From assembly GCF_964355755.1 (NCBI RefSeq), contig NC_092675.1, positions 29,102,912 to 29,166,911 on the forward strand: a stretch of DNA of 64,000 bases, written 5' to 3'. The notes beneath the pieces are model-generated. The model made no database searches, was not told the origin of the DNA, and worked only from the letters and a program-made list of their open reading frames with translations. The position numbers were made by a program, and so were the translations under genes. This document shows, piece by piece, positions 38,301 through 49,435 of this stretch (its first letter is position 1; the number at the start of each line of letters is the position of its first letter). The stretch comes from Antedon mediterranea. Lineage: Eukaryota; Echinodermata; Crinoidea; Comatulida; Antedonidae.

Positions 38301-41300
38301 ATTGTCCATTTTGTCTCTACAGTAATTGTCCATTTTGTCTCTACAGTAATTGTCCATTTTGTCTCTACAGTAATTGTCCATTTTGTCTCTACAGTAATTG
38401 TCCATTTTGTCTCTACAGTAATTTGTCCATTTTGTCTCTACAGTAATTGTCCATTTTGTCTCTACAGTAATTGTCCATTTTGTCTCTACAGTAATTGTCC
38501 ATTTTGTCTCTACAGTAATTGTCCATTTTGTCTCTACAGTAATTGTCCATTTTGTCTCTACAGTAATTGTCCATTTTGTCTCTACAGTAATTGTCCATTT
38601 TGTCTCTACAGTAATTGTCCATTTTGTCTCTACAGTAATTGTCCATTTTGTCTCTACAGTAATTGTCCATTTTGTCTCTACAGTAATTTGTCCATTTTGT
38701 CTCTACAGTAATTGTCCATTTTGTCTCTACAGTAATTGTCCATTTTGTCTCTACAGTAATTGTCCATTTTGTCTCTACAGTAATTGTCCATTTTGTCTCT
38801 ACAGTAATTGTCCATTTTGTCTCTACAGTAATTGTCCATTTTGTCTCTACAGTAATTGTCCATTTTGTCTCTACAGTAATTGTCCATTTTGTCTCTACAG
38901 TAATTGTCCATTTTTTTTTTTGCTTTTCTTTATGTTATATTTTACTTTAACTATGTTGTTTTACTTTTGTACGTCTGATTTTGTTTATATGATCCACCAG
39001 TGATATCAGTACTACAATACTGAAGGTGTCTTCACAATAAAGACAGAAATAAATAAATAATACTGTAGCCATTCACAGGGTGATCGCTAATGTAATAATA
39101 ATTTAGTCTGTTAAAAATAGATATTATTTAACAGGTACTTCATAATTTCATTTTAACTGTCAAAAAAGTGGAGAAAAGGCCTCTCATTTTACTCTTACAG
39201 GTTGTTAACATTATTCATACCTTCTTTTTTTCTAGGTCAAAACTTTGTTTACCATATTTAAAAAACAGCAAGAATCCCCACATTCTGAACATTAGTCCAC
39301 CTTTGAATATGAATCGAAAATGGTTCAAGAATCATGTTGGTAAGATAATTTAACTAGATAAATAAATACCAATAAAGATGTAAATTCCATTACCATTAAA
39401 CATCACCCTTTATCTCTTTGTCTGTACAACTATAAACAAACCCTCTACATTATTTAAAGATTAAGCCATCAAATTGTGTTGTATGTTGGAAAAGAATGCA
39501 GACAAGTTATGATATTGATAGATCAATAACCCTACGTTTGTTGTTTACGATGATGACGTAAATGGTAAACATATGTTTATGTTAATTTTCAGCATACACA
39601 ATGGCCAAATATGGTATGTCAATGTGCGTATTAGGAATGGCTGATGAATTACAAGATGACAACATTGCAGTGAATGCTTTGTGGCCAAGAACAGGTATTG
39701 CAAAAATTGCACTCACAAAATGATTTATAACTAGAAGGCGTGTTTGGCTGTAAGAACTGATCATCCTTTTCAGAAAACATGAAATAAAACTCAATTTTAC
39801 CAGGCACGGATTTAGGCAGGGTCTAAATAGGTCATGTCTTGATAATTTTTCTGCAACTTAACGGATTGTTTTTATAATTTATTAAAAATTCCCCCCCCCC
39901 CCCCCCAACCGATCTATAATGGTGGATCCGCCCATGTTTACAGTACATGGTCATATCTATAAGTAATAATATAATAATTTATAAGTAACTATTTCAGTAT
40001 GAATTATTTTTATTGGGACTGACAAAAAATATGAATAAGAAAATAAAAGCTATACAGCAAATATGTCTAATGCAATGCAATTGGTATTGCATTTTAATGG
40101 AAAGAGAAAAATGAATCAACATCCCTAAAATAAACAATAACAGTCAAGATGAGAGAAAAGAAAAAGACACCCACTCTTGATATATATATATGCCTTACTT
40201 TTCGATTAATGTTTCCATGGTAACATTGTATTTTATTTTAGCCATATGGACTGCTGCTATGGACATGTTGGGAGGTGGAACCGGTGAGACACGGAAGCAG
40301 TGTCGTAATGTTGATATAATGGCGGATGCCGCATACACAATCCTGACGAAGGACAGTAAATCATACACTGGCAACTTTGCCATTGATGATGAGGTGTTGC
40401 AATCTGTTGGTGTAACAGACATCGATAAATATGCTTGTGAACCAGGTGGGTCATTTAAATATATAGTAGGGGACACCTTCATGACCAAAGTGTCACTTTA
40501 AAGGGTCTTTCACACATGTTCTGGCACGGTTCCGGTCCGGCACCGGAAAATCCAATCAAATGTTTCGTTTTCACGTGCATATCCATTGCCGCATAGCTGC
40601 GTGGAGCATCGTGAAAACAAAACATTTAATTCGCCAGACCGGAACCGTGCCGGAACAGGTGTGATAGACTCTTAATAGGTGTTGGTCATACTGGTAAAAC
40701 ATATATTGTCTCTTATTTGTTTCATGAAAGAATAAAAGTATCCGCTTAAGGGTTAAGTATCCGCTTAAGGGTGTCCCAAAAGACAGGTTCTACTGTATTT
40801 GTTATTACATTATATAAATAAATAATGTATTATTTTTATATAAATACATTTGTATACCTGGAATGCTACGCTACACAATTGCACAAACAGTATGTGTTGT
40901 ATAATAGATGGAGGGATAGAGGGAGCTTTCAATTCGTGCGCATGTGGAGATGTTGGAACACGTGTCCTCGCTCCTCACCTCGACACATGTTTGATGGTTT
41001 GTAAGTTCAGGCAACGATTGACGACACTGACCTCTGACCTGACCTAGGTTGGTTGTCAGCGCAATTTGAAAGCTTCCTCTACTACCTCATAGCTAACCAA
41101 ATGATTGGTGCTATTAACTTAGGAAAATTGACACGTGTCATTTTGGTTCTGTTAACTGTCATATTGACTTTTGTCAGAATTAACTTAAACACACACATAT
41201 ATATATTTTTACATCTGTTAGATCTTTACATCAATATAACTATAATTTACATTTCAGTCAAAACACAATATAATACGCCATAGCATCAACATGTACAGTA

Positions 41301-42607
41301 TTGATTATCTTCAAATATATCTGCTGTTGATATTGGCATGGATATTATTTTTACAGTCAATAGAATAATCAGTATTCCTCCTACACATGCCTACCATTAA
41401 TTCTACCCACATCCTGTGATATACATTTATTGTCACTCACTGTCACTATAAATACACCGTAGTGAATATTTACTGGTTTTCATACACACAGTAAAATAAA
41501 TGCTATCATTTTCGAAAATATTTCCTGTAATGGAGTAAAAAATGTTTATTGTCAAATATGTATATAGCATAGCCGTAGCCACCAGTTGGTTGGTAAGGCC
41601 TAACACTAACCCTGTGTGACCCGCATACAGATTGTTCTATTTTCTTGAGACCACCTAACCAATTTATTTCTCGTGGCTACAGCACTGTATGAGGTTTTAT
41701 TTAAGCTCTGTCTACACTGTTGAACTAGTTTGACAAAAAAAAAGTGTGATGTGCCCAAATATGTTAGCGATATTCCTAAATATATGGACACATCACATTT
41801 TGTTTGATAGTGTTAACATGGGGCCTATAATTAATATATAATTTAAAGGCCCATGGTGTAAACAAAACTTAAGAAAAAATAATTTCATTAAAAAGTATAA
41901 GCATCTAATTCAAACTAGATTTGAAAACATGATCATTTCAAGTTGATCTTGATTAATTATATTATTTTATTATTATTCATTATTGTGTTTAACAGGCCAT
42001 ACTCTGCTTCCGGACTTTTTCCTTGAGGAAGCTGGATCACCTGAGGATATGAAGGACCAGCTGGAGAAGCACGGTTCCCAACCTGCATTTGGTGGCGGTA
42101 AAGCATCCAGTCCATCGGCAGCTGAAGCTATTAAGTTAATGGACACATTAAAAAGCATCATGTCTGAGGAACATGTTAAAAAGATGGGAGCTGCAATTCA
42201 GTTTGAATTAAAAGGTAATAAACAAATTAGGAAATTCACTTCCACAAATGCTTTTGTGCATAATTATCTTACGGTATTTACATCACATTTCCCGTTTGAT
42301 TAGAAAGAAAGTTGTTTAGTCTTGGAGCTAATAATTCTTTTTATTAATCGATTTTATTTTTACAGATATTGATGAAAGTAATTGGTACCTTGATATGCGG
42401 AGCGGCTCCGGCACGGTTGGGAAAGGTGAGCTTGAGGGCGGTGCTGATGTAAAAATGTCAATGAAAGTGGATGATTTTGTGAAGATGTTTAAAGGTTCCT
42501 TAAAACCAACTACAGCTTTCATGATGGGAAAATTAAAGATCAAAGGAGACATGGGCAAAGCTATGAAACTAGAAAAACTAATGGGGGATTTACAGTCTAA
42601 ATTATAG
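32347..42607 (+). CDS. HSDL2: Hydroxysteroid dehydrogenase-like protein 2 (complete, 8 exons)
   Basis: HSDL2 is a peroxisomal or mitochondrial short-chain dehydrogenase fused to a sterol-carrier-protein-2 domain, linked to lipid metabolism; the true substrate is unsettled. Exons: 32347-32360, 33989-34152, 37818-38031, 39236-39339, 39593-39694, 40242-40445, 41996-42214, 42366-42607. They total 1263 nt and 420 aa; human HSDL2 is close to 418. Seen: cofactor motif TGASRGIG (15-22), NNASA (99-103), candidate Ser151 in LNISPP, and Y167-TMA-K171 as the YxxxK pair. DMLGGGTGE and a variable linker follow, then an SCP2 domain from about 300 to the end with VDDFVKMFKGSLKPTTAF. The protein ends in SKL, a canonical PTS1 peroxisome signal. 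Identity with the vertebrate protein is strong along the whole length. An AATAAA at 42767 is the likely poly(A) signal. Confidence 0.96.
32993..33150. mobile_element. Short palindromic element in HSDL2 intron 1
   Basis: TCAACTCTCCCAATACCGGAC on the left pairs with GTCTGGTATTGGAGTTGA on the right, with similar internal CCAG/CTGG segments, over about 155 bp. It is MITE-like and has no ORF of note. Confidence 0.55.
35925..36020 (-). mobile_element. tRNA-related (SINE-head-like) segment in HSDL2 intron 2
   Basis: On the minus strand TGGCTCGATGGTC resembles a Pol III A box. It is followed about 35 bases later by CGAGATCGAGTCTCACC, which resembles a B box and T-loop region. It does not fold into a convincing complete tRNA, so a tRNA-derived repeat is more likely. 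Confidence 0.4.
38216..38912. repeat. 24-bp minisatellite with 3' splice-site-like units in HSDL2 intron 3
   Basis: About 29 nearly identical copies of a 24-bp unit containing TTTTGTCTCTACAGTAATTG. Each copy presents a pyrimidine-rich stretch and CTACAG, like a 3' splice acceptor. Two units, near 38421 and 38686, carry one extra T; they are 265 bp apart, that is 11 units plus the extra base, which points to duplication of an 11-unit block. Because 24 is a multiple of three, long artificial open frames run through it on both strands. Confidence 0.97.
39888..39907. repeat. Poly-C run
   Basis: An uninterrupted run of about 17 C lies in HSDL2 intron 5. On the opposite strand it is a G-run with potential for G-quadruplex formation and sequencing slippage. 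Confidence 0.9.
40500..40674. mobile_element. MITE-like element with GGCACGGTTCCGGTC arms
   Basis: AGGGTCTTTCACACATGTTC and GGCACGGTTCCGGTC on the left pair with GACCGGAACCGTGCC and GTGTGATAGACTCTT on the right. The arms are about 38 bp and the element about 175 bp. It lies only 55 bp after the donor of HSDL2 exon 6. Confidence 0.8.
41703..41815. mobile_element. MITE-1 copy, right end eroded
   Basis: It begins AAGCTCTGTCTACACTG and has the family core GATGTGCCCAAATATG. The right end reads TTTGATAGTGTTAACATG instead of the full terminal repeat. It lies in HSDL2 intron 6. Confidence 0.75.
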
Positions 42608-42608
42608 G

Positions 42609-42665
42609 CCAAAGGCAAAGCTATGAAAGAAACACTAATAGGGGAATTACAGTCTTAAATTATAA
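42609..42665 (+). repeat. Imperfect duplication of the HSDL2 coding tail in its 3'UTR
   Basis: The bases after the stop, AAAGGCAAAGCTATGAAAG, ACACTAATAGGGG, ATTACAGTCTTAAATTATA, closely repeat the last 57 bases of the coding exon from about 42552. The copy has small indels and is untranslated. Confidence 0.85.
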
Positions 42666-42766
42666 AAAGAAACATTGGTATGGGACATTGAGATTTTCTA
42701 TAGAGGGCGCTATACACAAATTTTATTCTACACATTAAAAACTTTATTAAATCAATGTATTGCATA

Positions 42767-42772
42767 AATAAA
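42767..42772 (+). terminator. HSDL2: HSDL2 poly(A) signal candidate
   Basis: AATAAA lies about 160 bp after the HSDL2 stop codon. A minus-strand AATAAA (TTTATT on the plus strand) near 43039 may serve the converging HD gene, leaving the two transcripts only about 250 bp apart. Confidence 0.5.
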
Positions 42773-43501
42773 TATCCTCAAACCAAATGAAGAATTAAGT
42801 TTTGCTAAAAAATTTGAACACAATTGTAGTGAGTTTTGTAGCCAGCTGTTTGTTTATCCCAAGTGACTCTACTACTAGTCTCTCATAACATAGCTTGTTT
42901 TATTGTTCATGGAAGTGTATTCAATACAATGCTTAAACAATATGGTATCTGCAAATATCATCTGGTGTTCCAGAAAATTTGTACAAACACAATACTACTA
43001 AAAACAAGAATAAATGATTATCCAAGAAACCAATTGTTTGTATTTATTTAAATTTAAAAATAGATTGGGAAAAAAATCTTTCCACAGCACATTGATAATC
43101 AGCAGACATTTCATAACATTTTACATGAGAGTATCAATGATGTAGTATCCTACTTTTTTCAAAACTTGAATACATAACTTACAATTTTAAATACTGTAGT
43201 ACAAAAATGTAAAATACAGTACAGCACTCGACAAAGTGCATTACATTTAGTGATTTAGGACAGTGCCAAATCTGTTAAACTTCACTTAAACAATTTAAAA
43301 ACAAGTACAATTGCCACCAAAACAATCAAATCTCATTTCACATCCCTCTGTCTGAAAAATGCTTGCTTGTTAAAATTTACAAGCAATGGTTAGCCTTCAT
43401 GTCATTAAAAACTCAGTTCGTCTATCTTGATTCTCTTTCGCTTATACCTCATATGTGCAGGGCCCGAACCTTGCAATACCCATTATGCAATGTCTGATTT
43501 G

Positions 43502-45279
43502 TTAGCTTATCAGTCGATCAATCTCTCTCCGCATATTTCTCCTCGCTTGCACTTCATATTTGTCTCGAAAAACTTGAGTTGCATATATATTTGGAAGTTT
43601 CAGAAAACCCTGTAAAAGCTGTGAAATGTTAAATAACATGAATGTTAGATTAACTTGAATGATTGCATTTCAACAAATGACACTAAAATGATCTTAGTAT
43701 AAACCAAAAGACATCTCTAAAGCTCTGTCTACACTATCAAACTTTATGTGAAAAAAAAAATGTGATGTGTCCATATATGAGCATGACGATGTTGTATTAC
43801 TATCATATTTGGGTACATAACACTTTTTTTTCAAACTAGTTTGATAGTGTAGACAGAGCTTAAGAGATGCATTAAAAAAGTAAATAAAAAAATAATTCCT
43901 TTTATGTAGTACATTATATAGTAAACCTTTCCAAAAGCACCCAAAACCAGACTTTCCTTGAGGTCCAAAAGAAAACTATACCAGCCCAAAGGTGTCCAGT
44001 ATTGGTAGAGATTGTGATTACCTTTGTCCGCCTTTCCTTATAAGTATCCACAGCAACATGTATATATTCAGATCTGATCTGATCTGAATATTCATCATAC
44101 TCATCGTCTGCCAATCCCAAGACATGCATGTCGGCATCAAGAAAATAGTACTTGTCCTCATTTGCATACCTGGGTACAAATACATACATTTTTAAATTAC
44201 ATTCTTTTAATATTTTGAAAGCTTTCAATTTCATTGAGTATGAAGCTGTGAGGTAAATATTATTATAGTTTAAATTAATATTGAAATGTATCTGTTGAGC
44301 CTTGTCTACACTATCAAACTTTATGTGCCCATATATGGACATCATGATGTCATTTCACTACCATATTTAAACATATCACTACCATATTTGGGCATATTAT
44401 GGGGTTATTTAGCAGGACAATATGCATCACCGGTATTTTTGTACCTACATGTTAGGTGTCAGGTGGACATGCGTTATATGGCTTCTTGTCATCAAGATCC
44501 AATTAAACACATCGGTGATGTCACATGATGGAGCTTCAGGTAAACATTCTGCGGCAAAAGCTTCAAACATCTTGGCGCTTTCTTCCTCATTCTTGGATGA
44601 TTTGGGATCGTAAATTATGCTGTGTGAATAAAAATCTAATTTTTATTTCTACTTTTCTACTAGGCCTACATTCAATTAATACATATTTTTAGTTATTATT
44701 CATTATAATTTGTAGTGTGTGATCATTAGAAATCATTGCATAAAATATATTAATATATTATTATTAATTTTAAATTTATTTTGTTTGTGAAAACTTTTAA
44801 GCACAAGAGCGCCATCTATCTATTTCGCTCTTCTTCTTGTGCGCATGCTGTTGGTTTTTTACCAAAAAATGCAAGAGCGCCATCTATTTATTTCGCTCAC
44901 TACTATACATTATACACGGCGGACTCACTTGCTGTTCGAACATGATATCTTATTATTATTATATGGAAAACGAATAAAAAACTGCCAAAGGAAACTTAAC
45001 AATTCTGAAAAACAACAGATATTGCTTTAAAACCTACTCATGAAAAAATACACTCCAATAAACCAAGTCTGGTCTCTTGAGCTCCGACAAAACCCTGCTT
45101 ATTTCTTCGTTCAATTTGCCAATGTGATGCAACGTGTGGTAATAGCGACCATCTTCTGAATACCGTGCTTCAAGAAGTGACCACCATCGCTCGCTCAGAG
45201 TACTTTCGACAGAACATTCCGAACATAAATCTTCCCACTTACTTCTGATGACGTTTAAATCAAATTTGTAAGTATCCAT
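43502..45279 (-). CDS. HD-domain metal-dependent phosphohydrolase-like protein (complete, 4 exons)
   Basis: Exons in transcript order: 45279-45038, 44619-44449, 44169-44022, 43618-43502, all AG/GT bordered, giving 678 nt and 225 aa. It resembles the predicted HD-superfamily hydrolases of the COG4339 type, about 200 aa, common in bacteria and present in some animals. Seen: [16 protein letters not shown] with H48; SVFFHDIIYDP with the H80-D81 metal-binding pair, formed across the first intron (CAT GA|C); [36 protein letters not shown] with D149/D151; and IRSEYIHV. The C-terminus is [18 protein letters not shown] followed by ARRNMRREI. For exon 4 I chose the TTTCACAG acceptor because it supplies the expected LLQ before GFL. 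The start at 45279 is preferred; an upstream in-frame ATG at 45480 would add 67 residues unlike the family. Substrate unknown. Confidence 0.87.
43720..43861. mobile_element. MITE-1 copy, intact ends, in the HD gene
   Basis: A 142-bp element with ends AAGCTCTGTCTACACTATC and GATAGTGTAGACAGAGCTT, in the last intron of the HD-domain gene. It is almost the same length as the copy at 7732. Confidence 0.92.
44298..44403. mobile_element. MITE-1 partial copy in the HD gene
   Basis: It begins GCCTTGTCTACACTATC and contains CCATATATGGACATCATG and two ACTACCATATTT segments, but lacks the right terminal repeat. It lies in the intron between exons 2 and 3. Confidence 0.75.
44804..44898. repeat. Direct repeat of AAGAGCGCCATCTAT
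   Basis: Two copies of a 26-bp segment, AAGAGCGCCATCTATYTATT and then TCGCTC, start near 44805 and 44872 in the first intron of the HD gene. The AGAGGGCGCT-type motif also occurs near 42702 and 61778. Confidence 0.75.
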
Positions 45280-47907
45280 TACCAGATAAACATCTAATTT
45301 TAGAGTTAAGACAATGTTTAATAACTGTAACTGTATTTTTATACACCGTCGTACAAACCTCTGAATGTTTTCTTCAATTACGCCCTCTATCGGTATGCTT
45401 AAAAGCAGTAAAATCGAATGGGGTTTTCCCCACACACGAGGCTTTATGTATTTTTCCGATACTAGATTCAAGACATACAATCTAATAAATTAATTAATTG
45501 ATAAAGACCACATTTTATTTAAAGATATATTTCTTCCAAAAACATGAAAAATGCCATATTTAATTTTTAAAAATACTTTGAATAGGCCATTTCGCAGTTT
45601 TTCAATACCGTAGAAAAAAAACTAACAAAAATTATATTATTATATTATAAAAAGACAAAATAAGCGGTTAAATTCAACCGAAAACCTATTTACTATTTTT
45701 CGCTCTAAATTACAGTTTTGATCCAATTTTTGGGTCTAAACGTGAATAACTATTACATAAAATTAATGGCACATTAAAAAACAAAGTGGGCAATATAAAC
45801 AACTTTGAATCCAGAATAAGACAAAACACATAGTGCAAAGACAATAGACATGCGCTAACAATAGGTAGTATAGTAGTATAAATTACTTTAATGACTGCGA
45901 GTCGCGCTTTCTGGCGGTTTATTATCATAATAATATCGAACATTTATAAAGCGTTTTGTGTACATTCCGTCATAAGACCAGTAAGCAGCATAATCAATAT
46001 TAGTTACATAACTGTATACAACTTGCACAAGGTTACATAACATGTCAAAGGGACTCACTGTTTCTATTTAAAAATCGTGAAAGAACGGTTTCTTAATTGA
46101 ACCGGTTTAATACAAAAAATTGCGTTTATTTGCTCCGCGAAACCTGTTTTAAAAACCAGTATGATGATCGATATCGGAATTCAATTTAAAACCGAATTAA
46201 AAATCAATTCGATAAAATAAATTTCACTTTAAATGGGAAGAATAATTAATTCCAAACATGTTTAGATAATGCGTTAGACTTGCCCCAGGTCTGTATTTTT
46301 TTAAATTTCGATTTTTGTCAACCACAAGTAGTATACGTATGAAACGCCATATGTGCCAAAATATTTATCTTTTTACTAATAATTAAGTCAAAACTCCGTC
46401 TGGAACCCAGACTAGTAATGTATGTAGTAGAGATGGTATATCTATTATGCATAACATGCTGGACGGTCCCTAGGCCTACATAGTAAAAGATCATTTTATT
46501 TAAGATGAAGCGATAATTAAAATTGAACGCGGCATTGTTTTTCACCTGATTAGTAATATTTAAAAGGGAAATTATTTGATTATAAAAAAAACCATTACCA
46601 TCTGGACAAGCTTATATAAAATACCAAATAAGGAAATTCCATCCTAAATTGTCAACTGATCCATAATTCCATAGATTTACTTTAAGTTGATCACAATGTA
46701 TATCCCAAACGTTAAAGGTGAAGGCCGACTTTCCACTAGGCGAATTTGTTTGCGCGAATCATCGAAAGCGTCATCTTATACGCATCATGTGAGAGGGATT
46801 TGAAGGATGGAGACGTGAATACGCATGCGAGGCCTATAAGTTGATGCAAGCGCCGCAAGTAGGCCTAATTTGACCAATCACGACGCGATAGATCATCTGA
46901 ACTGTTGCACGCATGCGTTTATTTTTCTCCATGGTTGATTGAATGCAACCGTTTTGTAATTTTTATTAGCGAAATAATTTGTTAGTTAGGCAAAGGTGAA
47001 TAAGTTGAGTAAAACTAAAAAATAAATTGTATTCATTTTGTTTGTGCAAATGTTGATAGTGTCTCTCTGCTACAGAAATATTGTTAATTTTTTTAGTATG
47101 ATGTTCTGGATACTATACTTTTATCTTCTTATTCCATTATATTGATTTTTAACCTTTTATTTCTTTTTATGTACGCCTATTTATTTACTATAATTCCTAT
47201 TTACGATAGTGTATTTTAAAATCAAATACATGACAGTAATTGATATGTTTTTACAACAATATATTTAAAGGTCAGGCTGATGCTATCTAATTGAAGCAGG
47301 TTGATACAAAGAGAGTGATGATAAATATTGTTATTATAATTTATTGTTATAATAACAATGTTGATCGATTCCAGGGAACTACGGATATGAAAGAAAAATG
47401 CGCGATTTCTAATGGTTATTCGACTTTGTTGTTTTATTAAAAAAACAACGAATTATCACATGAAATAGATTCTTTTCGAAAAAAAAAGTCACATCCGACT
47501 GTTGATGGATCATTGTACATCATGATATGTCTAGTCTGTCATTAAACGGCGCATCTCAACATGTACTTGCTACTGCGCCTGCAGCGCGTTGACAATTTTA
47601 TCCAATTAGAATGCTCTATCTAAAAAGCATGGCAGCTCCTTGAATTTCTTGAAGCATAATAACGGAAGCAGTGATGTAAGCGGTGTCTAGGTAAAGCCAG
47701 GGCTTTGAACCTGTTCTTGCTTGGACTTATAACCCCAAAACAACATGTAGCGTGAAGGTTCACTCAGGGATTGTCTTCAAAATGTATTCTAGAGACGACG
47801 AATGAGATTGATAAAAGGTTGATTACGTTGTTGTCAGTGTACTGATGGTGTTTTTGAAAATCAATCTAATTAATGCAGCACACACAGTTATTATGATATA
47901 TTGTGTA
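45280..47907. other. Upstream of the HD gene; no gene seen
   Basis: The first few hundred bases should hold the HD-gene promoter and 5'UTR, but no clear TATA or CCAAT arrangement is visible. A diverged MITE-2-like segment at about 46722-46920 has TTCCACTAGGCGAATTTG and GACCAATCACGACGCGATAG. I see nothing coding. Confidence 0.45.
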
Positions 47908-48072
47908 AAGCTCTGCCTACACTATCAAACTTTATATATGACACATAAATATGATGTGCCCATATATGGACATGATGATGTCACATCACTACCATATTTG
48001 AGCATATCACTACCATATTTGGGCACATCACACTTTTTTGGTCAAACTTGTTTGATAGTGTAGACAGAGCTT
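47908..48072. mobile_element. MITE-1 copy, intact ends
   Basis: Ends AAGCTCTGCCTACACTATC and GATAGTGTAGACAGAGCTTT, 165 bp. Flanking bases extend the symmetry to TAAAGCTC/GAGCTTTA. The core has CCATATATGGACATGATG and ACTACCATATTTGGGCAC. Confidence 0.92.
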
Positions 48073-48596
48073 TACTTTCGTATTGGTTTTAAATGAACTC
48101 GAATCGCGAAGAGTGTGTTTTGTAACATTATACTTGATGCATATTAATGTGATCATCAAGTAAGTTATTTCAAATTTTGAATACAATTATTTTAATTAAT
48201 TTGATTTCTAAGATCATGTTGGCATGAAATTTGCAATTAAAAGTCGAACGAAGAAAAAAGAAATTTCAAATATTATTACCAGAGAAAACTTTATTCATTA
48301 TTCACAAAGACATATTCCATTTTTCAATTTCTTTTATTTCGGAAAAATGTCATCCATATCAACAAATCACCAACTATTAAACATTTATGCAAATATATAT
48401 TTAAAGTGTTACTTTATCAAACAATTAACATTAATGTCAAATTACAATTTTGATTAATTCTGAAATAATCGTTGCTTTATCGGTTGGCATTAACAAACAA
48501 TTATTAGATTATTTTACTATTAATTTAAATGTTACAAAACCAGTGTAATTACTAATGTAATCCAATCGTAGCAGCATATACACGGAAGGTTGGTTA

Positions 48597-48755
48597 TTCG
48601 TTCCCACCCATGTCGCAACGACAAACGCCGTAAGCGCAAGGCAAGTGAGTTGACCAATCACAAGCGACAGTTCGGATGGTCCGGCGTTGTTATTGGTTGC
48701 GTGTCGTGCACTTCGTCCTTGCGCGTGTGACGTGTCGAAATGGGAACCAAGCTTT
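48597..48755. mobile_element. MITE-2 copy
   Basis: TCGTTCCCACCCATGTCGC on the left and GAAATGGGAACCAAGCTTT on the right, with GACCAATCACAAGCGACAG and GTTATTGGTTGC inside. The left end is more diverged than the right. Confidence 0.75.
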
Positions 48756-49334
48756 GTGTAAGCTGCATGTTTAGTGTGGTATTTATTGAATATTATTATT
48801 AATATCATATTTTAGTGCGAATCTTAATTAACATACGCCCTCTAGAAATGTTTATCACGCAGTTGCATCATTATTACAATACAGTGATTATTATATCACC
48901 AGAAAAGATTTAAACAACCACACCGCCGTCCAGTTAATTTGAGTCATAATCCGTTTACACGAGCACTCTGCATGTACCATGCCATCGTGTCACAAACAGA
49001 CTTTCGAGTAGGCCTACGGAAAAATAAAAACGTAGAAAAGCACAAAAAAAGACGAGAGCTAAAATGAATTGTCTTTAAACAAAACTCACCGAAATTAATT
49101 TGTATGCTTTAAAAAAAATGATTACTCGATTACGTCTGTGGTTTGATTGGATGTGCGTCTGCTAAAACGCGCTTGTTGTCACATGGTATCTGTTAGTAAT
49201 TGTCTGTCCCAAATGAATGGTTCATCCATTCCCAGTTGTCATCCCTTATAATGTCTTACAAAACATTGCGTGATGATAACATAATTTAATCATAAAAACT
49301 CAAGAACCATGGTCATGTGTTCATGTTGTGTGTG

Positions 49335-49435
49335 AGAGGTACCACGGTGTAGTGTTCATACAACAAACCTCAATATGAGGTACCGCGGTGTAGGGTAATG
49401 CAACCCACCTCAGTGGGGTACCACGGTTTGTGTTA
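49335..49435. repeat. About 46-bp tandem repeat (GAGGTACCACGGTGTAG)
   Basis: Three imperfect copies with GAGGTACCACGGTGTAG, GAGGTACCGCGGTGTAG and GGGGTACCACGGT, separated by CAACAAACCTCA/CAACCCACCTCA segments. Confidence 0.75.

Noticed and set aside
38118-38911. Long open frames repeating MDNYCRDK or VSTVIVHF
   Set aside because: They are produced by the 24-bp intronic minisatellite, whose unit is a multiple of three. Frames are open on both strands at once and there is no coding context.
38216-38912. CRISPR-like array
   Set aside because: There are no unique spacers and the units are contiguous; it is an intronic minisatellite in a eukaryotic gene.
43610-43612. TTTTACAG acceptor for the last HD exon, immediately before GGT TTT CTG
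   Set aside because: It keeps the frame but would delete the LLQ expected before GFL. The TTTCACAG acceptor 9 bases upstream restores it.
45280-45480. Upstream start for the HD protein at 45480
   Set aside because: The extra 67 residues are hydrophobic, unlike the family, and precede the region where homologues normally begin.
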